A stretch of 64,000 bases of DNA from Oreohelix idahoensis (lineage: Eukaryota > Mollusca > Gastropoda > Stylommatophora > Oreohelicidae), in assembly GCA_024509875.1 (NCBI GenBank), contig JAMPIV010012241.1, positions 124,001 to 188,000 of the forward strand, given 5' to 3'. Position 1 is the stretch's first letter; each line of letters begins with the position of its first letter. The notes under the pieces are model-generated. The model saw nothing but the letters and a program-made list of their open reading frames with translations. It did no database searches and was not told the origin of the DNA. Shown here in pieces: positions 24,401-30,422 of the stretch. Both the position numbers and the translations under genes were made by a program.

Positions 24401-27400
24401 TTCTGTTGATGTTGACTGCCAGTATAATGAATGCCCCTACTCAACAGATAGGTTATCAGTGTATCCACAGTGTAGTATCAGTCAGCAAATACATGGTGGC
24501 TCTTCCCAATTCCTTATAGCAAGAAATCAAATATCTTTACCGCCTGACTTGTTGTAGAGTCATTGTAGCATGAGGTTTTTATCCTATCTAGGATCAGTAT
24601 AGTACTGACAGTACAGAAATAGAATTTCTGCAGGAAAATGGTGAAGTCCCAGTGTATGAGAGAACTACTGGTATCACAAATTAGTTACGGCTGTGAATGA
24701 TCTGATCTCGAAAAATTAGTAGAGTGGAGACAGTCATAAAATGCCACCCCGCTGTGTAACTAACTGTGATATTGAAACAAGAAAACAGATTTCACTTAAC
24801 AATTATAAACTTGAAAAAAGTCGTTCAAATACAATTTCCTTATTTATTAAGTATATACACTATCTACTCTTGTGCTGAAGGGTGAATGTTGGAAGATGGA
24901 ATGTAATGGATTTGTAAGTTTACATATGATTTCGTGTAATTTAATCTGTCCCAGAGTCTGTTGAACGTGGATTGGCTGTGCATATTTGTATATTGACATA
25001 GTGTATTAACAAAGAAGTGGGTTTACACACGACTTTACGACAGTCATTAGCAAGAATATATGATGTATTTTTCCCAAAGTATGTCAATACAGAATAGACA
25101 TACCCTGTGGCAGAATCACACAATCCAAAGTCTAAGTGATACTTGCTTGGCTTTGTTGCATTGTACTGCTTGTGTTTCCAGCGTCCATTATACCCAAAAA
25201 CCATTTCATCAATGGCTAAATTCTGAAATGGATAAAATGCATCCTGGAACTTTGCAACGAGCAAATTTAAAAAAGACTCTATTTTGTCCTTCCCTTCTGA
25301 ATCAGCATCTCCAACATGCATCATTGTATGGTAAATCATTTCAAACCTAGATCTTGAAAACATATTGCCATACCAGGGAGTATAATTATGTGGTGTCTGT
25401 GCCCAATAGTCTTTTACCGATGGCTTTTTATCTAAACCCATCGCAGTTGTTACTGCGAAAAATTTCAAAAGCTTATAGTCAGTGACAGGTTTCCAAGCAG
25501 CAGATGATCTTTTTGAAGATGGGAGTTTTGAATTCCCTATGTCAGCATATTCATTTATTACTATGACCAAAGAATGTAAAACATCTGGTGTCAGTAATGT
25601 AAGCCAGCAATCAAGCACAGAGGAAGTTGCATCAAGATTTGCTTGCAGACCTGATTCACGAGTTGGAACAAAATAAAAACTATTCGTTGTTTCACCGTCA
25701 GTCACTTGCTTTCATTGCTCTCTTTCTTTAGTAAGGCCTACAGTATTTCCTGCACTTTTGGTAACTAACCGAGGTTTTTAACTCTTTTACGACCCAACGA
25801 TGACCCAGGATTTCTAATATCTTCGCTATCATCACTGCTTGAATTGTCACTACTACTATTATCACTGCCAAAAAAATCACTATTTGAATCAATGTCCACA
25901 TCGTTTTCACTGCCCTCCTCGTCGCTAGATCTATCAATCAATTGCTGAAACAAGTTTCTAGGCAGTTCAGCAGTTAGACGAGGTGTACGTGCGTTTTTGT
26001 GGCGCTATCACTCGTTGCCATTGTAAACAGTTTTGCGATTTGGTAACTACCCTGAAACGTTTGAAAAATATGAATATAATATCAATTTTCAGTGGCACAA
26101 ATTTACCCACGCTTATGGATGTTGTCTTCCGGTGGTCAATTAAAATCTCGAACCTGATCTGAAAGTGTTTTGGCACATATTTCATTCATTTTCTAACTAA
26201 ACTTAGAAAGCTGCAGTTTGCGGTCCAAATGTGTTTCTTTCGTGCGCCTCTGGGACCGGCTTGCAGTAGTTAATGTGTTAAAGTAGTAAATATTCTGGTC
26301 TGACTAAATTTGAGTGACTGAATGTGTGTGTAGATTATAATCATCATTTTCTTTAGCGATCCTAATGGATCATGGAGCCACCACTGCAGCTGGTCCCCTT
26401 GCAGGAAGCCTGTACCATGCAGTCACATGCTTTTGTGGTGGTGGTTTTTGTGGCTATATGTTTTACATAACGAAGTTGCCCGGACAATGCTCAACCTCAT
26501 ATTAGTCACTGTTAAAGACCAAATATTGATATGTTATGTATTGTTGCCACACACAGGCTTATAGCCATTACTTTTGAGGAAATATGTCTCTTTGTGGTAA
26601 CTCATGTGTTTTGCACGGTTATTAACTTATATTGAACGCTGCATATTTAATACGTCACCGGTTGTCAATGACGTAATGCGTTTGCGGTAATTTATTCTAA
26701 TGGCTCATATTCGTGGCCTTTCGTTACTTCAAGTCGTCCTAGTCTGACGTGTTTTTCTAGCTCCAAGAATTGCGGAGGAATATTATATATTTAAGTGGCA
26801 TAACTAACTTCGAAGGCCGCCACTATGTTTTCTAAGATGGTCCTGAACTTATACAAAAGTTCCACCTCTTATAGAGAAGTATAACTCAAGTATTTTTATA
26901 TTCACGTCATCTGGTTCACATTACTTGGATGTCGTCGTTCTGTGCGCACCTCTAGTACAGCGGCCAGAACTGAATTATTGAGACGAGATGTATTGAAGAC
27001 TGACTACTACATATGCCTTGTATATGCATTGATCATGCCTATGTATTTTTGCGAAGATCTCATTAACGATGCTCCTACCATGCCAATGTTCCTGAAGTAA
27101 ATAAATGTTAAAGAAGTTATTGTGGACCCTCTACAAGATGTCTTGTGTTCTTCGGCCAGTGATGTCCTGTGATGACCATACCCGTGTCCATTTGTGTTTG
27201 TCAGCATGATGCATGAACGTTTATAATACATTACATAACAAGTACTAAACCACAAACCAACCAGAAAGAAAACCCTGATGTAACAGTCACCTTGAAAGAC
27301 TTATATGTATATAATGCGAAAAACCAGTTGATATCTTTATGAGGAAATCCTTGTTGTGAAATAAAAAAAGAAGACCCAAAAAAAAAAAAAAAGCACACAC

Positions 27401-29203
27401 TGAGAAAAGAATTGTAGACAGACTTGAAAGGGATAAAGAGGACTTGGGTGGATGGAACGGGACGGGAAAGCAGAATGTGAACATGTTGATAACATATACT
27501 CGACAGGGAGCTAAAGGATAATGATGATATACCAGTCAGTACTTAACAATGATATTCTTCTTCCTACACTCTCAGACGTCTGCTTGAATGTTTTCAAAGA
27601 AAGCGTAGTCAGCTTGAGGCTATTTGCATCTCCGTAGAGCTTTTCCACGAATGGTACTGGTGACGGCCATATGCACTTTCTCTGTTCCACATATGTTGGG
27701 CATCTTTGAAGCAGATGTTCAGCAGTCATTTTATCAGTGCCACATTTGAACTCATCGGTAGTTCCTATCTTTAGCTTGTTGAATAGATGGTATCCTAATC
27801 TGTTTTGGCCCATGCGGAGTCTGAAGATTACCACTTGTTCTCTTCTGCTGAGCTGGTAGTATGCATCATTTTGCGTTTCACCTGAATGCTCTTCATCCCA
27901 TTTGTTTCTGTATCTGATTCTGATAAAACTCTTTGCTTCCTCGAAAGATATACTTGCATTAGGCTGAGGTAGCTTTCCACTGTCCTTTGCTAATCTGTCA
28001 GCCTTTCATTGCTGGGGATGTTACAATGAGATGCGATCCATTGGATCAAAACTCTTTTGTTCTGACATTAGTTTTGGAGCACTAGGTCATCTGTTACTGA
28101 CAGTGCATTGATGAAGAAAGCAACTTGTCATCGACGTACCAGACAGTACTTATGATGGTATACCATACAGTATCTACGATGATGTACCATACATTACTTA
28201 TGATGATATACCATACAGTACTTACAATGATATACCAGACAGTAATTATTGTGATATACTAGATATTACTTATGATATACAGACAGTTCTTATGGTGATA
28301 TTCCAGACAGTACTTATGATGGTTTTGCATACAGTACTTACAATGGTATACCAGACAAAATTTTGATATCCTCAAGGGGCACATTCTGATCATAAGGTGT
28401 TGCGAATTCTTCTTCCATCCTTTTTCATTCATTATGGAACATAGGGCCCCACAGCAGTAGCGTGCACAGAGCAATTATGTTCTCTTACAGTGGTCATTTC
28501 TGTAACAGTTTTACATGATGGAGTTGTTAGCCCAATGCATGATGCAGAGAATATTGTAGAGTAATTTTAGGGAAAATGTGCACCTTATGGTCCAGATAAT
28601 ACAGTATTTTAGGATGAACTTTTGTGTCATTTTTCTTTCTTTAATATCCTTTTATTGGAAATCATCAGGGACAGCTGTGTTTCAGAAACCGATTTTTTTT
28701 TCATTTTCTTGATGTTGCCCAAATCATGTTCGAAAAGTCACCCAAAATAGTCCAAAGTCAACGTAAATGTGTTTGAAAATTGCCCAGTTGTGATAGAAAA
28801 TGTAGCTCAAAGTTGCCAAAAGAAGCTCCCGATTTTCATAATTTTTGGGGTATGCAGATAAAGGGATACAAACCTGTAATATGTTTGTGATTGCTGTGAG
28901 GTGTAAATGAGTTATTCTCATTTGCTATATTTTGTACCATGTCTGTTGCATTGTTCTTTTGTAAATCTGACGTTCATGCTATTTTGTGATTATTTTTTAG
29001 TTGTTGTACTTTTTTATTTTTTAGTTGTACTGCTGTTTCAAAAAAAATTTCAAGGTCTCTCGCTTTATTTTTGGTTATTGCAGCGTAAAAAAAGAGGACA
29101 TTGAGAGTTTAGAGGTCAAAACTGAACCAGATGCTTCCCCTAAACAGAGGTCACATCAGTCTTCAGCGACTTCATCTTCAGCATCAGAATCATCTTCTGA
29201 CAG
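7024..29203 (+). CDS. NSRP1: NSRP1 homologue (nuclear speckle splicing regulatory protein 1), partial, 7 exons
   Basis: Seven exons joined in phase (7,024-7,117; 8,763-8,831; 10,459-10,593; 11,478-11,552; 13,164-13,296; 21,122-21,227; 29,084-29,203) give about 244 codons. The order of blocks matches vertebrate NSRP1: YGLILPQKK, NVFGNESDE, DIDKALLEDPNVFEYDAVYDEMQ in part, PKYIMGLLKAAE, KEKFVTSAYKQKM, an E/R-rich coiled-coil stretch, then DVTKQKDMSGFYRYL. The family is known as a speckle protein that binds splicing factors and alters splice-site choice. The codon before YGL is split (..|G), so a short first exon encoding Met and a few residues is missing, as in relatives. The vertebrate protein is about 558 residues; its long charged C-terminal half is absent here. 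Introns are large and full of transposons. Confidence 0.9.
7440..7690 (+). repeat. Dispersed repeat family E
   Basis: Shares CTACCACTGCAGCTG, CCCTTGCAGGAAACCTGCAC, TTTTACATGATGAAGTTGCC and CAATGCACAGCC with copies at about 10,664, 26,352, 28,430 and 60,745. It carries no coding motif and may be a non-autonomous element. Confidence 0.7.
7905..8530 (+). repeat. Dispersed repeat family F, longest copy
   Basis: Starts TTGTTTAACAAGGGCTGCTG and contains GCATTATCTACAGTGTAG, TGAGATCCTCCT, CAGTCAGCCAGGTAAAAGCC and AAGCTTAGTGTGCACAGCTG. Related copies lie at 9,655-10,130, 20,640-20,935 and 52,955-53,505. No coding motif was found, and short reading frames in different copies do not agree. Confidence 0.75.
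8763..8831 (+). CDS. NSRP1: NSRP1 exon 3
   Basis: 69 bp, phase 0 at both ends, preceded by a T-rich tract and CAG and followed by GTATGC. It encodes DEKPNVRGSLF and ends VKRQ, the poorly conserved linker after the acidic VFGNESDE motif. Support comes from splice signals and position rather than strong sequence conservation. Confidence 0.75.
9145..9190. repeat. G-rich low-complexity tract
   Basis: Long runs of G broken by T, A and C. On the minus strand it gives a spurious proline-rich frame. Confidence 0.85.
9332..9560 (+). repeat. Dispersed repeat family D
   Basis: Contains AGATACTGCCATAGGGAG, AAGTGTTAGAGACT, ACTAGGTCTC and TTCCCTTCCTCGCTGTCTTTG. Related copies occur at 61,650-61,770 and at 63,905-64,000 (cut by the window end), and an inverted relative follows repeat E near 10,930-11,060. 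Confidence 0.65.
9655..10130 (+). repeat. Dispersed repeat family F, second copy
   Basis: Begins TCTAACTAGGGCTGCATAGC. It shares the CAGAGCCACCTACCAG, GGATCCTCCTGCTTGCAGTG and GCTGGGTTCTCAACATGTTG blocks with 7,905-8,530, but the region corresponding to 7,950-8,090 is deleted. Confidence 0.7.
10254..10383 (-). mobile_element. tRNA-derived SINE, 5'-truncated copy
   Basis: Minus-strand copy whose poly(A) tail reads as a T run at 10,254-10,268. It is followed by CGTACGCCCGCTAATACTCG and ends at AGGGTCCCTCGCC, lacking the tRNA head. Identical 12-bp target duplications GTGTAACTTAAT flank it (10,242-10,253 and 10,384-10,395). It is 35 bp upstream of a polypyrimidine tract leading to NSRP1 exon 4. 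Confidence 0.88.
10459..10593 (+). CDS. NSRP1: NSRP1 exon 4 (VFEYDAVYDEMQ exon)
   Basis: 135 bp, phase 0 at both ends, acceptor TTCCACAG and donor GTGAGT. It encodes DIDKALLEDPNVFEYDAVYD followed by EMQ and a Lys-rich tail. This is one of the most conserved blocks of the family (human EIQKALAEDATVYEYDSIYD) and the strongest single support for the gene call. Confidence 0.95.
10664..11060 (+). repeat. Repeat family E followed by inverted family D
   Basis: The first half matches repeat E (GCAGCTGGTCC, GGTTTTACATGATGAGGTTG, CATGCACAACCTCATATTAG). The second half, read on the minus strand, matches the family D block GTGTTAGAGACTTCACTATG. This suggests D and E are parts of one larger element. Confidence 0.55.
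11478..11552 (+). CDS. NSRP1: NSRP1 exon 5 (PKYI exon)
   Basis: 75 bp, phase 0, acceptor ATTCCAG and donor GTGAAT. It encodes PKYIMGLLKAAEQKKKDD and a basic tail, equivalent to human PKYIHNLLKAVEIRKKEQ. Confidence 0.93.
11938..12098. repeat. Fold-back palindrome with nested inverted repeats
   Basis: The outer arms at 11,938-11,980 and 12,055-12,098 are near-perfect reverse complements (GCACACCGTCATTTG... against ...CAAATGACGGTGTGC). Inner arms TAACTTTCAACCACAG (12,008-12,023) and CTGTGGTTGAAAGTTA (12,038-12,053) are perfect complements around a 14-base loop. It could be a MITE or a transcribed hairpin in the NSRP1 intron. Confidence 0.9.
12449..12820 (-). mobile_element. tRNA-derived SINE, full-length copy
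   Basis: 372 bp on the minus strand. The poly(A) tail appears as a T run of about 33 bases at the left. The tRNA head at the right reads, on the minus strand, AGGAGCCGCGCTAGCGTAGT with an A box TAGCGTAGTGG and a B box GGATCAAACCC. Target duplications AGTGTAAT lie at 12,441-12,448 and 12,821-12,828. Same family as 10,254-10,383 and 51,543-51,895. RNA polymerase III transcription is expected from the boxes. Confidence 0.92.
13164..13296 (+). CDS. NSRP1: NSRP1 exon 6 (KEKFVTSAYKQK exon)
   Basis: 133 bp, acceptor ATTCAG and donor GTGAGT, ending in phase 1. It encodes VQKEREAEGEKYADKEKF and then VTSAYKQKMLAMQEEEEKER, matching human DDKEAFVTSAYKKKLQE and the following E/R-rich coiled coil. Confidence 0.95.
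13634..14058. repeat. 22-bp tandem array, interrupted
   Basis: About 10 copies of a 22-bp unit beginning TTATTGACATTAGAAGG. The array is split at 13,731-13,927 by a LINE fragment. The identical unit forms a longer array at 20,050-20,430. Confidence 0.92.
13731..13927 (+). mobile_element. LINE family B 3' fragment inserted in the 22-bp array
   Basis: Encodes in one frame CEDNIRQSLKDRGLEWNQAR followed by RKTANRIVWRSLFQTSTPH and a stop, then an AAGT microsatellite tail. This is nearly identical to the C-terminus of the minus-strand family B element at 14,663-19,333. ACATTAGAAGG flanks both sides (13,720-13,730 and 13,928-13,938), as expected for insertion into the tandem repeat. Confidence 0.88.
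14060..14633. other. NSRP1 intron, nothing recognised
   Basis: AT-rich intronic sequence without a motif I can assign. Confidence 0.4.
14677..15225 (-). pseudogene. Family B LINE C-terminal domain
   Basis: One open frame of 182 residues: the RT-distal region with KTKMAIYRSTYVPVLTYGCE, then LRWFGHVCRMGEDRLPRQA, then PPGRPKVCWEDNIRQSLKD and a final WRSLLQTSTPHGRRG. It belongs to the same protein as 15,334-15,636 but lies in a different frame; a shift falls between 15,225 and 15,334. No catalytic residues lie in this part. The same tail is found as a free fragment at 13,731-13,927. Confidence 0.85.
15334..15636 (-). pseudogene. Family B reverse transcriptase, palm half downstream of insert
   Basis: Carries EEFRTTTGVRQGDILSPYLF, then LAFADDVALIAKSE with the catalytic FADD box intact. 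The upstream half of the same domain lies beyond the inserted LINE, at 18,078-18,692. The first part of the open frame (15,646-15,696) belongs to the insert. Confidence 0.88.
15648..16362 (+). pseudogene. Family A' endonuclease C-terminus and linker
   Basis: Endonuclease end with NQIDHIMVNGRWRHALQDVK and GADVGSDHHLVVAKLKVK, including the Asp-His catalytic pair, followed by a basic, K/R-rich linker. It ends at a frameshift near 16,330-16,365. The part of the open frame before 15,646 is host family B sequence. Confidence 0.88.
16400..17339 (+). pseudogene. Family A' reverse transcriptase
   Basis: Contains GLKNGKAPGHDNLNAELF, NNWRGITLLSVPSKILGRI, KEQAGFRKNRRCVDHI, FVDFEKAFDSIHRDSLW, TGVRQGCPLSTTLFL and LEYADDIALLAH. 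All the catalytic aspartates, including YADD, are present. The frame breaks after an A run at 17,291-17,299 (a likely slippage site) and resumes at about 17,330 in another frame. Confidence 0.9.
17330..18003 (+). pseudogene. Family A' C-terminal domain
   Basis: Reads GLNINLKKSEVMTLNVS, FTYLGSIVTPDSGAGKDI, LRLYQSCVLSVLLYGAECWR, WSWVGHVLRRDPDAITRTAM and GKRKRGRPKTTWRRTVE. A one-base loss near 17,965 shifts the last residues; the other frame then gives the family-like ending and a stop at the GGCCACTGA near 18,020. In the shifted frame translation runs on spuriously into family B. Confidence 0.88.
18078..18692 (-). pseudogene. Family B reverse transcriptase, fingers/palm half upstream of insert
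   Basis: Contains GKAAGHDGITPEMVKYMGE, NHRGISLLSVPGKIYSRIL, DEVQCGFRANRSTQDLIF and HLCFLDLEMAFDKVPWNKLW with the first catalytic Asp. It stops at YVRTAN, where the family A' insert begins. Residues after that in the open frame are insert sequence. Confidence 0.9.
18712..19333 (-). pseudogene. Family B linker region, 5'-truncated
   Basis: A basic linker between endonuclease and reverse transcriptase, including KRKRTPWWTDEVKEKIREKK and NTRKEKQCPLKFIKDKQGKL. It is in a different frame from the reverse transcriptase; the shift lies near 18,700-18,740. The truncation point is the target duplication at 19,334. Confidence 0.8.
19363..20049. other. NSRP1 intron, nothing recognised
   Basis: AT-rich unique-looking sequence with no coding motif or clear repeat. 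Confidence 0.4.
20050..20430. repeat. 22-bp tandem array (second locus)
   Basis: About 17 copies of the same 22-bp unit as at 13,634-14,058 (ATTGACATTAGAAGGTAGTT core). Copies differ by one to three bases. The long frames on both strands here are translations of the repeat. Confidence 0.95.
20436..20640 (+). mobile_element. RTE-like LINE 3' end fragment
   Basis: One frame reads SGMIKHALVWSPQGKIG, and after a frame change the WRRTVEEET-like tail follows. This is the conserved W-P-GK-GRP-TWRR region of RTE C-termini. It directly abuts the 22-bp array. Confidence 0.6.
20641..20935 (+). repeat. Dispersed repeat family F, third copy (partial)
   Basis: Shares CCAAATATGCAGAGCTAAAA, GTGAGATCCTCCTACATGCA, CCAACCAGGTAAAAGCC and CACAGGGGGAATCCCTGGAA with the other family F copies. 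A C run interrupts it at about 20,742-20,755. Confidence 0.7.
21122..21227 (+). CDS. NSRP1: NSRP1 exon 7 (DVTKQKDMSGFYR exon)
   Basis: 106 bp, acceptor TGTTTAG and donor GTAAAT; it enters in phase 1 and leaves in phase 2. It encodes LTDVTKQKDMSGFYRYLYRK, matching human CLDVTKQKDLSGFYRHLLNQ, then a Gly/Ser-rich stretch. Confidence 0.95.
21228..22427. other. NSRP1 intron, nothing recognised
   Basis: Start of the 7.9-kb intron. No exon, RNA or repeat that I can name before the piggyBac end at 22,428. Confidence 0.4.
22478..23646. repeat. Three tandem copies of a ~390-bp unit inside the piggyBac element
   Basis: Landmarks recur at regular spacing: AAAATGATTGACAGACAAAA at about 22,645 and 23,037, with a diverged third copy near 23,430, and GTAGTATATCCAATAACAAG at about 22,754, 23,146 and 23,533. 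The units differ by point changes. In the third copy the minus strand keeps an open frame with a hydrophobic segment ending in a GTAAGT donor-like site. Confidence 0.88.
23700..24590 (-). pseudogene. piggyBac transposase, C-terminal half
   Basis: Minus-strand fragments in order: VKIFDFLL and HHVFAD.YYTVDTLITYLL (second catalytic Asp, with one in-frame TGA), then YNFCTNGCDHNDQMVAYY (third catalytic Asp), RKTRKWWKKIFYWIIEV and VNAHILYTLSH. The Cys-rich tail follows, with CIVCSTPAK and FYCIGCPEKPHLHPKSCF (23,740-23,850). Several stops make it inactive. Confidence 0.82.
24598..24905. repeat. 310-bp repeat inserted in piggyBac transposase
   Basis: Shares GGTGAAGTCCCAGTGT, CTGGTATCACAAATTAG and GAATGTTGGAAGATGGAA with 39,728-40,055. 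It separates the two halves of the transposase coding sequence, so it is probably a later insertion. Its class is unknown. Confidence 0.65.
24941..25953 (-). pseudogene. piggyBac transposase, N-terminal half
   Basis: A frame of 254 residues (25,705-24,941) shows WKPVTDYKLLKFFAVTTAMG, YWAQTPHNYTPWYGNMFSRS, RFEMIYHTMMHVGD, FQNLAIDEMVFGYNGRWKHK (first catalytic Asp, IDE) and LCDSATGYVYSVLTYFGK. Upstream, 25,953-25,765 encodes the typical acidic, Ser/Asp-rich N-terminus in another frame (SSDEEGSEND, then GSDNSSSDNSSSDDSEDI). A frameshift lies between them. The family moves by cut and paste at TTAA without leaving a footprint. Confidence 0.9.
26352..26520 (+). repeat. Dispersed repeat family E, third copy
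   Basis: Contains GCCACCACTGCAGCTGGTCC, CCTTGCAGGAAGCCTG, GTTTTACATAACGAAGTTGC and CAACCTCATATTAGTCA, matching 7,440-7,690 and 10,664. Confidence 0.75.
26521..27510. other. NSRP1 intron, nothing recognised
   Basis: No exon or named element seen. A short A run lies at about 27,378-27,391. Confidence 0.4.
27515..28110 (-). mobile_element. LINE 3' remnant with RNase H tail and zinc knuckle
   Basis: On the minus strand it reads RVLIQWIASHCNIPSNE, ADRLAKDSGKLPQP, FIRIRYRNKWDEEHSGE, then VVIFRLRMGQNRLGYHLFN, FKCGTDKMTAEHLLQRCPTY and a stop near 27,575. The first two pieces are the end of an RNase H domain (conserved His and Asp). The C-x-C...H-x4-C pattern is the C-terminal zinc motif of I-group LINEs. 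Frameshifts near 28,015 show decay. Confidence 0.75.
28130..28370. repeat. Degenerate tandem repeat, ~27-bp unit
   Basis: About eight imperfect copies of GATATACCAGACAGTACTTA and its variants. A single related copy lies at about 27,515-27,545, on the other side of the LINE remnant, suggesting the LINE inserted into the array. Confidence 0.75.
28425..28550 (+). repeat. Dispersed repeat family E, partial copy
   Basis: Weak copy with GTGGTCATTTCTGTAACAGT, TTTTACATGATGGAGTTG and CCAATGCATGA, in the same order as at 7,500-7,590. Confidence 0.5.
29084..29203 (+). CDS. NSRP1: NSRP1 exon 8 (acidic/Ser-rich), last exon seen
   Basis: Acceptor TTATTGCAG; the first base completes a split Ser codon from exon 7. 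It encodes VKKEDIESLEVKTEPDASPK and a Ser-rich run ending SESSSDR. The end could be a donor (GACAG|GTAGAA at 29,203/29,204) or the in-frame TAG at 29,205-29,207. Human NSRP1 has a similar Ser/Asp-rich stretch here and continues for about 300 residues, so a donor is more likely. No continuation was found in the remaining window. Confidence 0.8.
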
Positions 29204-29207
29204 GTAG

Positions 29208-29787
29208 AAGAAGAAAATATAATTTACTTAATCATCTTCAAGTACAGTGCCAGCTGGCATATGTGATCATATCTCTCCATAACTTCCTGTACCCAGTACT
29301 GTTAATTAATTCTTTTGTTGACTTCTTTTCATATTATGAAGCCAGACTGTCCAGTAACTACTTTCTTTGTCATCCTGTGTTTATTTTCCACTCAGTCTCT
29401 TCTGTTGTCACATCATATTACAGATTTCCTCCTCTCATAACATATCCAAAGGAAGGGTATTACCTGCTTCTATTATGAGTAATAAGTTTTCTTTAAGCAT
29501 TGGCTTCTTTAAGGACACCCTCATAACTCTCTTTTAGCTGTCTGTGGTATTCCTAACATTCTTCTATGAGACTTAGCTCTATATTACGTACATGCTGTGA
29601 TCTCACATATCCACATATATTAAAGCATTTACAAACATAATTATGACTTATTTGGTTACAGCATGCCTTCAGGAGCCATCATTTGAAACGAGAACAAATG
29701 TTAAGGCATTTGGGATTCTTGATCTTCTTAGAAATAACCTTTTCTTTTTCCTGCTGAAGGGCTGCTGTATTACCACACTGTGATTGT
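29208..29787. other. Intron or downstream region, nothing recognised
   Basis: AT-rich sequence between the last NSRP1 exon seen and a 20-bp array. No exon with Arg/Ser-rich coding potential. Confidence 0.4.
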
Positions 29788-30422
29788 CTGTGCATTGTTA
29801 TTTTAGGTTGTGCGTCGTTATTTTAGGTTGTGCATTGTTATTTTAGGTTGTGCATTGTTATTTTTGGTTGTGCATTGTTATTTTAGGTTGTGCCTTGTTA
29901 TTTTAGGTTGTGCCTTGTTATTTTAGGTTGTGCATCATTATTTTAGGTTGTGCATTGTTATTTTAGGTTTTGCATTATTATTTTAAGTTGTGCCTCATTA
30001 ATTTAGGTTGTGCATTGTTATTTTAGGTTGTGCATTGTTATTTTAGGTTGTGCATTGTTATTTTAGGTTGTGCATTGTTATTTTAGGTTGTGCATTGTTA
30101 TTTTAGGTTGTGCATTGTTATTTTAGGTTGTGCATTGTTATTTTAGGTTGTGCATTGTTATTTTAGGTTGTGCATTGTTATTTTAGGTTGTGCATTGTTA
30201 TATTAGGTTGTGCATTGTTATTTCAGTCTCTGCCTTGTTATTTTAGGTTGTGCATTGTTATTTCAGGTTGTGCCTTGTTATTTTAGGTTGTGCCTTGTTA
30301 TTTTAGGTTATGCATTGTTATTTTAGGTTGTGCATTGTTATTTTAGGTTGTGCATTGTTATTTTTGGTGTGCATTGTTATTTTAAGTTGTGCATTGTTAA
30401 TTTAGGTGGTGCATTGTTATTT
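29788..30422. repeat. 20-bp tandem array, ~31 copies
   Basis: Unit TTGTGCATTGTTATTTTAGG, very homogeneous in the middle (30,010-30,200) and more diverged at the edges. It ends abruptly where the G-depleted block begins. Confidence 0.97.

Larger units (their letters stand above)
22428..26281 (-). mobile_element. piggyBac DNA transposon, complete ends
   Basis: TTAA lies at both edges (22,428-22,431 and 26,278-26,281), the invariant piggyBac target site. Inverted termini match: CACGTTAACTACCG at 22,432 and, on the minus strand from 26,277, CACATTAACTACTG (12 of 14). Total length is about 3.85 kb. A minus-strand transposase with several stops fills 23,700-25,953, a triplicated 390-bp unit fills the low-coordinate side, and a 310-bp repeat is inserted in the coding region. 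It resides in an NSRP1 intron, opposite to the gene. Confidence 0.92.

Noticed and set aside
29205..29207. TAG as the definite end of NSRP1
   Set aside because: It overlaps a plausible donor (CAG|GTAGAA), and relatives continue far beyond this point, so I did not call it the stop.
29788..30422. Regular 20-bp repeats suggesting a CRISPR array
   Set aside because: Units are directly adjacent with no spacers between them, and the genome is eukaryotic.
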